Source: Pyropia yezoensis (taxonomy: Eukaryota; Rhodophyta; Bangiophyceae; Bangiales; Bangiaceae). Taken from it: a stretch of DNA of 64,000 nt. The notes beneath the pieces were generated by a model. It was not told where the DNA came from. It saw only the letters and a list, made by a program, of their open reading frames with translations, and ran no database searches. The position numbers and the translations under genes were made by a program. Numbering within the stretch: the first letter of the stretch is position 1; the number at the start of each line of letters is the position of its first letter. Positions 21,089 to 32,898 of the stretch are shown here, piece by piece. Location of the stretch: NCBI GenBank assembly GCA_009829735.1, contig CM020618.1, positions 13,374,568-13,438,567 on the forward strand, given 5' to 3'.

Positions 21089-23844
21089 TCACGCCGCTTC
21101 GTCGTCCTGCTCCTCCTCCTCTGGCTCCTCCTTGCCACCTCCCCGCGCCACGGCGACAGGCCGCGACAGCCGCCGCCGCCGCGCCGCCGACCGGGTGGCC
21201 ACGCCCGACGGTGGCGCCGCCGCATCCACACTACGGCCGCCGCTGCCGCGGCCGCGACGCCCGCCGCTGACGCTGCCACCGGCGCTGCCGCCGCCGCCAC
21301 CGCCGCCGCTGCCGCTGCCGCTGCCGCCGCCGCCGCCGCCGCTGCGGCCCCGCCGGCGGCCGGCCGTGGCCGCTGCCGGCGGCGTGACGGGAACGGCCGC
21401 AGCCGCCACTGGCGGGGACGCGGCCGCCGACGCTGCCGTAGCCGTGGGCGGCAACGTGGCCGCGGCGTCACCCCCCGCCTCCCCTTCCTCGCCGTCTCCC
21501 CCCCCTTCCTCATCATCGTCCCCGTCGGTGCTGCCGCTACCACTGCCGCTGCTACTGCCGCTGTCGCTGCCACTGCCGCTGCCGCTGCAACCACCGCCCG
21601 ACGCGTCCCCATCCCCACCCACCGTGCGGCGGCGGCGCTTGGCCACCGGCGCTGCCGTGGCCGCCACCGCCGGTGGGGCGGCGGCCCCCCCCCCGGCGGC
21701 GGCGGGCGCGGGCGCGGCCACGCCCAGCCGCGCGGAGCGTGCGGCCTTGACCTCTGCCGTCGCCGCCTGGCGGGCCATGGCCATCTGGAGGTAGTTGTGC
21801 GGGGTGACACCCAGGTTCCGCGCCCGGTCCTTGAGGTTGACGTTGGTGCGGATGGTGCCGGCGGGGAAAAAGGTGTCGCGGATGGTCACCCACGCGCCCC
21901 AGTCGTACACGTAGAGGCCTGATAGGAGCGCCCGGTCCTCTGATGCCGTCCACCGCTTGCGACCGCGCTGGACGGGGGGGGTGACGGGCGCGGTGGCGGC
22001 GGGCGCGGCGGTGGAGGCGGCAGCGGGCGCGGTGGCCGCGGCGGGGGCGGCGGCGGCGGCGGTGCCACGGCCCGCGACGGCGGCCGTGGTCACTGTCGCC
22101 GCCGCAGCGGGGGCGCCACCCTCGGGGGTGGTGATGCGGCCATCGTCCGAGCTGCCGCCCTCACTGTGGGCGGTGCCCCCGGGGGGGTGCCGCGCCGTCC
22201 TCTGCCGCTTGGCCGCCTCGGCTGCTGCCACCCGGGCCGTGGCACCGCGGGTGGCGCCCGGTGGAACAACCGCAGCGGTGACGGCACCCCCACCACTGTC
22301 GCCGCCACTGCCGTCGCCGCCTTCGCCGCTGTCGCCACTGCTGCTGTTGCTACCGCTGTCACTGCCACTGCCGCTACCGCTATCGCTACGACTGCCACTG
22401 CCACTGCCGCTGCTGGCGCTGCTGCTCCCGCTGCCGGTGCCACGACCCGCGCCGCGACCAGGCGCAGCCGCCGCCACGGCGCGACCGCCCCGCCGCTGCG
22501 CCCGGTCACCGCGGCCGGGGACGGCCTCAAAGGAGCGACGGGCGAGCGCCAAGCAGGCGGCGTCATCGGGGAGTGGCCGCGGCGCGGGGGGGGGGGGAGC
22601 GGCGAGGCCGCCAACCCCGCCGGCGGGGAGCGCGGGCGACCGCGGCCGCTTTCTTCTCCGCGCCCCCGCCGCCGCCACCCGCCCGTCCCCGCCGCTGCCG
22701 CCGCCGCCGCCGCCACCACCGCCGCCACCGCCGGCCACGGCGCTGCCGCCGCCATCCTCACCCGGCGAGCCACCCCGATGCCGCCGCCGCCGTCGCCGCA
22801 GTCCCTGCTCCCGCTGCCGTTGCCGGTCGCCGCCGCCACTATCCCTGTCGCCGTCCCCATTGCTGTTCCCGCCGGCGTCGGCGGCCGCAGCCGCCGCCCG
22901 CGACGATGCTGCCGCCGCCGGCGGGGCGACCGCCGCCGCCGCCTGGGCGTCTGGCGAGGCCGCCACAATCCCCCAGAGCGCCACGGCCAGCGCGCGGAAG
23001 CGCGCAAGGAGCGCCGCGACGGGTGCATCCGCCTCGACCGCCGCCACTACCGCCGCCCGCACGCGGGGGACGGCGGCGGGCCCTTCGGCGGCCTCGGTCG
23101 CTGCCGCCACCGCCACCGCCCGGCGGAGCGTGTCGAGCCCCGGGTGGCGCCCCCCCCCCCCGCCGTCGACATCACCGCCGTCGTCGGCAGCTGCGGCAGC
23201 GGCAGCGGCCGCCCCCCCAGACGACGACGGGGGGTACAGCCGGTCCGTCACAGTCGCGAGGTACGCACGTGCCCGCCGGTCTGGGCGGGCGGCCACGTGG
23301 CGGGCGAGCACGTGCGCGGCAAGCGACGCGACGAGCGCCGCCGCTTCGCCGTCGAGGGCGCGGCCGCCCGGGCGGGCCGCCGGGAAGCGCACCGCCCGCA
23401 GCCGCTGGTGCTGCACCGACAGCTCCCGGAGGGGAAAGGGCGGCGGCGGGGCGTCTGACCAGGGGGAGCCCCCCCCCCCCCCGCCCCACCATTGTCCTCG
23501 TCGCCGCCGCCGCCCCCGACGGCCGCCAGGTGGGCGTCGAGGATGCCCGCCGTGCGGTCCACGACCCTCGCGGCGATGGCCGCGTCAAATGCCGACCCAA
23601 AGTCTGGGGCGGCCGCTCCCCCGGCGGGGCCCCTGCTGCTGCCGCCGCCGCCACCGCCGCCGGGGCGCCCGCCCCCCCCCTGCCCACTCACCGCCGCGAT
23701 GGCATCCAGAAACGCCGCCCGCCGGCCCCGGGGCACCCAGTGCTCACAAAACGGGACGCCCACCACCGGGTGGGCGGCCAGCAACAGCGCCGCAGACCGC
23801 AGCGCGGCGACGTCGGCCCCAGCCGCCGCCGGCGCCCCCGCCAT
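21089..23844 (-). CDS. Telobox Myb/SANT protein, possible telomere-repeat binder
   Basis: About residues 628-690 form a single Myb domain of the telobox class: RKRWTASEDRALLSGL, WGAWVTIRD, then TIRTNVNLKDRARNLG. The VDLKD(K/R)xRN signature of helix 3 is used by TRF, TBF1 and plant TRFL proteins to read telomeric repeats. The Myb is internal, followed by roughly 230 residues rich in Ala/Gly/Ser and acidic tracts, ending EEEEQDDEAA. The N-terminal 300 residues are Ala-rich and helical in character (for example VPFCEHWVPRGRRAAFLDAI, and the stretch around RELSVQHQRLRAV), where a TRF-homology-type dimerisation domain would lie; I cannot confirm one. The frame changes at a 14-base C tract (23469-23482) within a Gly run. 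One missing base restores a 918-residue protein. ATG 23844 has a good ccgccATGg context. A GTACGT lies 6-16 bases upstream and may be chance. Confidence 0.68.
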
Positions 23845-24294
23845 GGCGGTGAGTACGTACCGGGGCCGGCAGGGCAGGCAGGCAGCCACCAAGTAAACAA
23901 GGGGGGGGTGGGGGGGGGGGGGGAGGGGGCATGGAGGGGTTAAACTGACGCACCGACGACGACGGCGCCAAGCGGCCGCAGCAGCGGGCTGACGGGGGCG
24001 GCGGGGGGGAGCAGGTTGACCAGATGCGGGCAGCCGCGACGAGCACCGATGTGCGGCGGCGCCTCGTGGTGGCCGAGGTCAGGGGGGCGCCTCCCTCGCG
24101 CGCGAAGTCGGCTGCCCGCGTGGGCTGTGCCGGCGCGCGCCGCGCGGGCGGCCGGGTGACTTGGGTTGCGGTCTGGAACGACAGCGCTCCGTGGTTGAGA
24201 TGTCGGTACATAATTAAATGGGATTCTGCAAATATACTTAGGTCAGCTTTCGTGGCGACCATCGCCGTGCACGCGCCGGACATTTTTGCATGCC
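23845..24294. other. Upstream region of the telobox gene
   Basis: The first 100 bases are G-rich with runs. From about 24180 the composition drops sharply toward AT, marking the left border of the repeat island. No gene is seen. Confidence 0.45.
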
Positions 24295-24901
24295 AGATAG
24301 ATTAATCCAAGGATTAATGTATGAAATATTGATTCAAATAATAATCTAATGTTTTTTGCTGGACTTCGCTTGACCTCGCGGCTGCGATGCCGTGGAGCGC
24401 GCCCCTCGCTTAGTCGCCGAGACACTGCGCCGCACACCTGCTCGCTCCTCGCACTCTCGTTGCCGACCTTCTTGCCGCCCAGGACGGTGCTGGAGGCGGC
24501 GATGGGTCGGATGCGACACTCGGCGTGGCGGCGAAGGCGACAGAGCCAGACGCCGTAGCAGTCGCGGCAGTAGTGTTCTTCGGCGCCGCACCGACCCCCC
24601 ACCCTACTTGGCGTGTGCTAGAATCAGGGTAGGGGTGTCGGCGGCCAGGGCGGCGACGAAGAAGTCTGCGGTGTCAGCGACAGAAGTGGTGGCACAAGTG
24701 GCAGCGGCCGCGTGAGCAACGGACCGTCGCGCAGCACCAGTCCCGCTGCGGGCTGCTCCGTGGCGTGGCGGCAGTCAATAATGATAAAACAAACAGGACA
24801 AGGGGCAGAGGGGAGAAGCGGGGGGGGGAAGGGGGGCCCACCTAGCCCTTAGTTCAAACACAACTTAAAATATGGGAAAGCGCCAAATAAATAATCTATC
24901 T
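24295..24901 (-). mobile_element. Small element R2, copy A (Cys-rich ORF)
   Basis: The element is about 607 bp with short inverted ends (AGATAGATTA at 24295-24304 and its inverse at 24892-24901) and AT-rich borders. It is homologous throughout, in the opposite orientation, to 34722-35336. On the minus strand a frame open from 24602 encodes a Cys-rich segment, CGAEEHYCRDCYG with C-x6-C-x2-C spacing, followed by SSTVLGGKKVGN. The other copy conserves this as CDAEEHSCRDCYG and FSTVLGGKKVSN. A second conserved frame (VADTAD, ALAADTPTL) precedes it. I recognise no named zinc-finger family. The pair could be a non-autonomous transposon that captured or degraded a coding segment. Confidence 0.6.
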
Positions 24902-27900
24902 GAAGTCAAGGATTGCCTCTATTTTCTTAATGCATCTAATTTATTGGGGCCAACCATGGGGTGGATGGTTCACAACGTGTCGGTGCTCGGCTGGCGGCGG
25001 CTGCGGCAAGCTGGGTTGAGATACGACACAGACCACATCAAAGTAACGTTTATATGAAGTGAACGGAGTAATACTACAAAGGGTCCTGTTCATCACTATC
25101 GCTGGATGCACCACATGTCACATCACATTAACAGTTCGGGAGGCACGAAGGACGGATGCTCGAGCGCGGATTAAGCGTCGTGCGGACGAGACAGTCAAGC
25201 GAACGGGGTCTGAGAGTTGATTGGGCGCCAGAAGGTGTAACGGCGACGATGTTTGCAGCAGGACAAGCCCATGACAAAAGCGCTGCATGTTCGTCGGCGA
25301 TTAGTATTAGAAGCCTTTCCAATGCTGATCGGACAAGTTTGGCACTGTCAGGATGGTTCTATATAGTAGTTGTCAATCAATGGCAAGCGCGAGGGCTCCG
25401 TTTCCTGCTGAATCTGGTCAGATTTATGCCGTAGACGTCGAGCAGAGGCAAAGAGATTTTTTGGAGGCAGGCCGTAGCGGACAGCGTGAATATCAATCCT
25501 GCGTTCGATCAAAGCATGAACTTGCTCGTGAATCAAGTGCATTTTTATACTGTCTCTGACTCCGACGCGTTACGATCGTCGGTCGTCGGTGTCGATTCAG
25601 GTGAGTGTTTGTTACATACGCCGCTCATTCGCCCGTCCAGCCATACCCAGGTCACTCGCGAGCTTCACTACGCACAAATTTTATCGGCCAAGAGCCAAAT
25701 ACAGGTGGAAGAGCTGTCCTACGATGTATTCATGGGGTGTGTGCAAGTGCTAGCATGGCCGAGATTACCCGCAAGAGCAGATATTTAACATAGTTCAACC
25801 GGTAGTGCGCAGCGAGCCAGACACCTAGGCGATCCTTTCCTCCATGATAGCGGGGGAGTCCTCGTTTTTTTGAGCGGTGCAATCGTGAACGATGTTGAGC
25901 TACGTTTCTAAGTCCCCCGAGTGCCAGTGAAGTTTGCCCTATGGTGAATGACGTAGTCAATATTGCCACCCAGTTCTTCACGGTTCAACTTAAGAGCATG
26001 CGCGCTGTCTCAGTCTAGGTCCGCTTTGGCCTGCCGCCTCATCATATCGATGACTGACCCGCAGCACACCAGCAACGTGTCCGGCGCCCGTTGATCTGGC
26101 CGCTCTGACGGGTCTTCGAAGCGGTCAGGCGGTGCACCGACTGCTCACCAGTCACCTTTCTAACGATGCATGAGCTCCCCCGACCTAGCGCCCTCACCAT
26201 CATCCGAGAGTGCGCTTCCCCACGCAGTTCATGATGCTTGTGTGTGCATACAGCTCAATGCACTCGTCATGCGCTCCGCAACCATTGGAAGACCAGGTCA
26301 AATGACCATGGCAGTCTTGCTCAATACTGTCACATGTGTCTGTTTGGCGATGCATGCATGGCATGTGACGTTTGGATGGAGCGCTTCCGGAGTTCTTGCG
26401 AATCCACCGTATTAGCGCACTCGAATACCAAACCGAATCGCTCACCCACCAACCCTGGCATCATCATGATCACGACGTAACTCAACGAAGATTTCTGTCG
26501 TGAGTGATCCATTGATAGCTGTGTCGTCGTGACGGACGGAGGCAGTAGTCTTGGTGGCTCCAGAAGCGCCCAGAGGACGTCCCTCTGTCCTGCACCCTTT
26601 CTCTTTGAAAAAGTAGTATGTGGCGCATGACTACAGAAACCTCATTGTTCTTGACGTCAGTCGAACGGAGATAGCGGGCTTTGAAGTTCTAAAGTCACCC
26701 CAGATTCGGCCTGTACGGGCCCTGAGAATGCGATTTCTCAAGTCATCACAATATTGAGCAATCTTCTCTGCTCCATAAGTCTACGGCATCAGGTCAAATC
26801 GGATCGATTCTTACGGCATCTGAGATATCTCGGTCTGCTCGTCACGACCGTATGTCTAACCCAAAAATACTCAGAGCCATAAATAATCCTTGAGGATTCC
26901 ATAGTCATGTGCCGCACATACATGGGCGGCAGACGCTCATTCTTTTCCAGAAACGCGAATGGAGACACAGGCCGCAGAAGAGTGTGAGCTCTCAAGTACT
27001 CCGAACGACAGCCGCCTACACCAGCCGGGAAGCGAACACCGTTCGGGACGCGATCGGGTATTTCTGTGAGATTTGGATACTTTCGCTCGATTGAAAACCC
27101 CAATTTAATGGAGAGCAGAATCCAAGTCGTCAAGTTGAGGTTTACTACATCTTTATGCATTACCACACTCTATTGAGAGCGTGCACGCGGGATAACGACC
27201 GTCCTCTGATGTCTTATAGCGCCACCAAAAACTCTTCCGTCGACCTTCACGACGCCAAAAACAGAACTCCCTCACAATGACGTGTTTTGCCACGATGTAT
27301 CGTGATCACGATTGTGCTGCCCCTTTTCTCATGCCAGCTCACTACAAATTTATTGCACGCGGTCCTGGTGCTGGAATGGCGCTTCCCCGATCGTTTCATC
27401 GGGGGTGAGGACTGGGGCTATCTTCGTTTTACTCACGATCATGGCTCTGTAGCAAAAGCATTCCACTGTTTGTTAAAGGTGCAGCCAACAGGGCTTGAAG
27501 TTCTTGTCTGGAAGGGTGCACGACAGTCGAGGCATTGTTGCTTGTATGTGAGTCCCCTGAAAGACGGTTAGGTTTTGAGACGTCGACTTCGGACAGACCT
27601 TCGCTCTCGTCACTTTCTGTCTGTCCTCATTTTCTTTGTTCTCGAGAAGGCGCCGCCGTGCGACCGTGGGCTTTATGAGCACGTCGGCCCGTAAGGTAGT
27701 ACCTGAAGCGTCTTCGACTCGAGAGACCCCGGATACACTGCCAGTCCCAATGCTGACGGCACCAGACTAATGTGAGATTTCAGAAGTACGAAGGCAAACA
27801 GTGCGTGGGAACAGCTTAGCTCCGATGATTGCAGGTCCTCAAAGCTCGAGAAACCCTGGTGCATTCGCGAACGTACCTCGACGAGTTTTACTTCTCAATA

Positions 27901-29289
27901 AATTCTCCACACTTTCTGGAAACTGAAATTGCTCGCAAAAAAGTAGTCCCCAGGTAAGTCTTCGACGACTTCCAAAACTGTTTTGGGTATGGCGCAGTGT
28001 TGACTCAGAATGGCCTTAGAATTTTTGCGGCTGCCCACGAAGGATCCGCACCATTGTTTAGCTTCTTCGTTGAGCTAAAAAACGAGTGACGCTGGAGGCT
28101 CAACTCCGGACTAGTCAAAGACACAATGTCTAAGAGACGTTGAACAGCACACATACGGCCTCGGGCATTTTCATGAGATTGATTTCATGGGCTAGTGGTG
28201 ATACTGCTGTTCCCCGAAGATTGTCTCACGGCGACGATTTCAAGCACATGCGATTGATAGGCCTCAGAAGGCGCCATCTGACGAATGACTGCTCCCCGTT
28301 TCGGTGAAAACATTGCGATCTGATACTGTCTCGATTATTGTGACCACATCGTAGAGGGAACAGGCATCAACAACTAACAGTTGCGACCTCTCCCACTGTT
28401 CTTGAGTGAAACGGGCCGAGATAGGGAAACGTTTCCGAGATCGTACCAGAAAACAACAGCGTTCTTAGTAACCAGCGCTCGGTACAAGATCCGCTCGAAA
28501 TACAGCCAATCAGTTCGTGATCAACGCGCCACTGCGCGCAATAGATCCTCTGTAAGCCACTAGCACGGCATTGGCTCATGGCCTTGTTGTTGCTCTGTGT
28601 CACTTTGAGGCAAAACTCGGGGATCTGAAAAATGTTAGACAATACCATTTTCTCGCTTTGCTCCAACCCGGCCTCGTCAACAGTATCAATTTCTACTTTC
28701 TATCTTCCTCACCGCACCCCGCTCTTGATGACCGCTAAGGTCATGCCAAGGCCGATGCACACTGCCTGCATGGGTGTCCAAGCATCAACTCGCGCCGGGG
28801 TAAAAAACGGGGAGTAGAGAGCGTGGTGCGTCACTATCCCCTTGCTCACTACGTGCGCATCACGCGTGGGATGGCACTTGACGACAATTATCACAAAGAC
28901 CGCGTATGAGTCTATCTGCCGTCGACTTTGCGATCCCGCGATGATCGTGGTCGTCTCACCCCCGCTCAACTCGATTGCACACTCCCAGACTCGGCATCTG
29001 GCTCATTTGTAGTGGTAGCTCACACGCAATCGAGCATAACGGTCGTGGGTAACAGGGCCTCCGAACCCATTTGTGAACTGGTGCACCCCAGAGCCCAATT
29101 TGGCCTTCCCCCCGTACAACGAAGGCTCGGAGGAGCCGCCGGGGGTAGTAGCCACCCCCGCTGCAATGCACTTAGAGTCATTGCGCCGAGCCCGACGCTC
29201 CGCGGCGTCTGCAGACTATTCGGCCCGCAGCTCCTCATTGCGCCGGCGACATATGTCGCCTTTGCGTTGAGCATACCGTACCAACGCCT
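24902..29289. other. AT-richer repeat island, largely unrecognised
   Basis: Composition is near balanced, unlike the GC-rich genes on both sides. Open frames are short and show no recognised domain. Apart from repeat R1 copy 2, I see only possible decayed continuation of the retrotransposon fossil that lies to the right. No host gene can be supported. Confidence 0.45.
25376..25775 (+). repeat. Dispersed repeat R1, copy 2
   Basis: This is the longer copy of the repeat also found at 10962-11245, same orientation. It contains about 125 extra bases (around 25490-25610) relative to copy 1. Shared sequence starts near caatggcaagcgcgagggctc and ends near gcaagtgctagcatggcc. Differences are scattered, suggesting old copies. 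Confidence 0.75.
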
Positions 29290-29636
29290 CTATGGGCGTG
29301 TCCAGTGTACTAAACTCACGGACATCAGTCCCACCAGACCCTTTACATAAAGCGGCCTTAAAGTTGGCTCACAGTATGTACATACCCGCAGAGCGCATTT
29401 GCGTTGCGGACGCGACGGTAAAAGGCGGTCTCGGTTTCACCCTCCTCTTGGGCAACGTTATTAAACGCTGCCACATGGGATGATATTATTTCTTCGTCCG
29501 CGTAACTGCGGAGGAGCCAGTTAACCAGCTCCAGGTACGAAGTGACGTCTCCCGCCCGTCCCCCCGCCTTGGAAGGGATAAGGGAGAGGAGCGTCCTCTT
29601 GAGCTCCCCTTTGGTAAACTCAGGAAGAAGGTACAT

Positions 29637-30467
29637 TGTAAGGGTTCGACCCTTACTTGATCCAATTCGGTCGTCAAGCCACTGATGTCATGCTAACTAC
29701 ATCCGTACTTGATCCGTAATCTTCTTCGGACCGCATCCTGTGGATTCTAGATTCTTCCGAAAGCTTCGAACGCCTTCCGGATGAATCTTGAATCCCCCAA
29801 AGATCTTCCACGAATATACTTTGACACGTGGCAGGATGCGTGGCTTACAGTGGCCCTGGGACCCCTCCAGAGGGCCCATTATGGAAGGCCAATAATGGTG
29901 CTGGAATTGCCATAGCTCGACGGGAACCAATAGTATCGCATATCCCGTTTCCAGCCTCTGGGACAGCGTTTGGGAGCGTGCAACGTGCTTACCAATAGTA
30001 TGCAAGAACGATCTTGCAAGTAGCCCACCCCCTCGGATTGACCCTTCTGAGAGGGGGGTGTGCCGCGACGAGTGCTGACCTGCGTTTTCGGACCACCTGG
30101 TGTGGCAAACAAGAGGGACTACGCCGAGGGCCCTGTGAGCGACCAGAGGGGTGTGCCAGAGGGTATAAAAGCGTGCGTGCCTGCGACCGAGGGTGGAGAA
30201 CGGAGGGAGGATTCAAGCCCATCGACAAAAACACCTTTGAATCCTAGAACCCGAGAACGACCGACGTCAAGCTCATCCCCTTCGCACCCGTTTTCTTCGC
30301 GGACGTCTTCTTCGCGCGCACGTGTTGCGCGCGACCGACCGACACTGAGTAGGTTATCCGCCGTCGTACCGCGCGTGCGTTGAGGGTGGGCGTAGGGTGG
30401 CGAGCGAGGGACCGTGCGAGCACGAGTGTGCGGTCGCGGACGGCGCTTCGCTGCGCTCCACCTTACA
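29637..30467 (+). mobile_element. Solo LTR inserted in the Gag fossil
   Basis: The 831-bp segment begins TGTAAGGG and ends CCTTACA, the TG...CA ends of an LTR. It is flanked by identical 5-bp target duplications, tacat, at 29632-29636 and 30468-30472. A TATA box (tataaa, 30164-30169) in plus orientation fits an LTR promoter. It interrupts the Gag-like sequence of another element on the opposite strand. No internal coding region is attached, so this looks like the product of LTR-LTR recombination. The intact target duplication suggests it is the younger of the two. Confidence 0.85.
30164..30169 (+). promoter_or_regulatory. TATA box of the solo LTR
   Basis: The sequence tataaa within gggtataaaagcg lies 304 bases before the right end of the LTR, a usual place for an LTR promoter. 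Confidence 0.5.
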
Positions 30468-32330
30468 TACATAGCCCGATCTTCTGAGAGGTCGCTGTCA
30501 TCGCTAGCCTTACGTAAGCGATTTACAATTTCGAACACCCCTAGAGGGGGCGTCCCGTCCCAAAGGGCGTCGAGCCCAAACGTAAGGGCTAACTCTTTTG
30601 CGCTTTCGGCCTAAGCCGTGAGCCATCTCTTTATCATAGTGTACGCTCTTGTTGGCGAGTGCATAAGAATCGCAATCCAGGATACATTTAAAGGTCCCAT
30701 CATTGGGTATTATCTTGAGCGGTATATCCCGCTCCGGTTCCTCGTTACGTCCGGGGGATAGCACACGGGCCACCGGGTGGTGGCTCGAAGCGCTTATGTG
30801 CCTCGCTCCATGCCTCTCAGGGTCCACATCACTTGCCTCAGAAGAGGAAGAGGTATGTGAATAACCGTGGGGTCGGCGGCGAATCCGCCGACCAGGTCGA
30901 GAGATTGAACACTCGACCTTCTCGAGTCGAGCAGAGATTGGAGAGACAACCTCAGTCAACATCTGGCGGAAAGCCGCCAGAGGAACAGTCCCTATAGCCA
31001 TGGAGGACAACCCCCTTATGGCGGGTACGCCCCCTGAAGGGGCACCTCTAAGATTATTCGTAGCCATACAGTCCTGGGTGGGCGGTGCAAACGTACCCCG
31101 ACCCGTGCGTGGGGCCCAGGCCCCCTACTCACGGGAGGAAAAGGTAAAGCGGTCGCCGAAACCTGTGGCTGCCTCCCCATCAGGGATCGCGCCTGGGGTG
31201 GCTTCTGCCAGGCCGGGAGCCTCTCCGGCGCCTGTCACTCCACCCGGAGGCAGGTCCAAACAGGACATACTCTGGCGTTCCCGCTGAGCGGCCTACTCAA
31301 CACCAGGGTTGGTCAGTGAAGCGGCACCGGAAGCTTTGCCGGTGCCTGTCGGCATATTTGACGTTTCCACAGGTGTAGGACCTCCTCCTTGAGGAGGAGT
31401 AGAATCATCAGACTGCATCTCGGCCCACATGTACAGGATAGGACAGAAACGGTACCGAGGGTCACAACCCGTCCACAGCGCACACGACCAAGAACCACCC
31501 AACACAAGGAGAGGAGACTCCACCAAATGGCGGAACGATTCCCCTCCCCTGCTGTTCCACCAAATGTGGTGGTTTTCTGGACGTTAGTTCACACCAACGG
31601 GGTACCTAATCCTCCTCAAGGAGATGGTGGGGAACCCGAGAATAAACCTTGGAGTCAGAAACGCCGGAACATGAAGCTCCACGCGCAGGTGGAAGCGTCC
31701 GGGACGGGGAACACGAGGGTAACGCAAGGTTAATTTTTCGTGACGGGGAAGCAACGGGCACAGCCCCACGCGCAGATATCCCTCTTTGGCACGCCGGTCC
31801 AGGGCCTGCTGTGGGACCCCGAGGTGTGGGCCAACACTCCCTACACTAAACACCCAAACAAAACACTCAGAACCCTCCAGCACATCTCTTCACGCAAAAT
31901 ACGCTCAGTGGAGGGATCTCGCCAGATCTCGGCCAGATTGGGGGGGAAGTAGCCCGCCCCAGAAAACTTCCCATCACTGGCCAGAAGGCCAATTTCCGAT
32001 CGGGCGGGCGTAGTCGGTCTGCCCGATATTATTGTATCCTCCCCCCTATTCATGGGGGGGATCCAGCCAAGATGACGTGGCGTGCCCCATGCGAAGGAGG
32101 AACGACCCCCGCCTGCCCCCGATTGGTCAGGGGCAGGAGTCGCCATGATTTGTCACCCCCTGAAGGGGCATGCCCTTAGTCCGAGGAGTGCTTTCAACCC
32201 CCACAGGGCCGATCAGGGGACAGCGGCGTCCTTCAGCAGACATCACGACCACGGTCGGGCGGCTGGTCCCCGCGCCCGCACCGTCTGCGGCGGCAAGGAC
32301 GGGTCGCCGACGGCTTGCCAAGTCCAGCGC

Positions 32331-32436
32331 CGGATCACCCAATGGCATCCCATGGGCACTCCCATTGGGCAGCCCAGCACGCCGGGTCACCCAATTCCAT
32401 CCCATTGGCACTCCTATTCGAAAGCCCAGCACGCCA
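32331..32436 (+). repeat. About 52-bp tandem duplication
   Basis: Two adjacent diverged units, each starting with (a/g)tcacccaat, continuing through cccat and ggcact, and ending agcccagcacgcc. Confidence 0.75.
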
Positions 32437-32798
32437 GACAGCGAGAAAGATAAGTAAGATCGCAAAAGACGACAAGTTTGTTTTCTTCTTTCCAAGGTCG
32501 TCCGCATGGCAGTAGCAGTTAGGGATGGGCAACTGGTCTCTGTAAACCAGTTAACCAGGTGTGGATATGTGGCGCATGACGAAAGAACCATCAGGGTCTT
32601 TAAGATCCTGGAGCTGACATAGGCTCGATTGAAAAATGTGCGCTCGAAATAAATTTTGACCACAAGGCGGGCCGCACGGTCTGCAACGCAGAGAGGACCG
32701 ACTGGAGAGAGTCCGCCATTGCCGAGCGCTCCTGGGAGTGTCCAGCGGGTTGCTTGGGCGTCTTCACTTTTTGACCAGCGTCGAAAGTAATGAAAAGT

Positions 32799-32898
32799 GT
32801 AAAAGTTTACAAGTTGATGTGGCTTCGCCAGCACTTGCGCGTTACGTTGTAAAAGTGTACGAGTTGATGTGGTTTCGCTAGCAATTGCGCGTTACGAG
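32799..32898 (+). repeat. 50-bp tandem duplication
   Basis: Two adjacent units with period 50 bp. Both contain gtaaaagt, agttgatgtgg, ttcgc, agca and ttgcgcgttacg, and they differ at a few scattered positions. Confidence 0.8.

Larger units (their letters stand above)
29290..31070 (-). mobile_element. LTR-retrotransposon fossil, Gag region
   Basis: The minus strand carries Gag-like coding sequence of an LTR retrotransposon in at least two blocks: an N-terminal block (about 30510-31067) with Ser/Arg-rich and charged segments, and a block of helical capsid-like character (about 29290-29636). The element is broken in several places and is further interrupted by a separate solo LTR (29637-30467). 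Decayed remains of its downstream part may extend left of 29290. Neither of its own LTRs was identified. The family (Gypsy-like or other) is undetermined. Relative age: older than the solo LTR it contains. Confidence 0.6.

Noticed and set aside
26789-27166. 125-codon minus-strand frame in the repeat island, considered as a polymerase fossil
   Set aside because: No polymerase, integrase or protease motif could be recognised with confidence.
29585-29660. tRNA-like T-arm (gggttcgaccc)
   Set aside because: The stem-loop lies at the tip of the solo LTR and no acceptor, D or anticodon arms fit around it.
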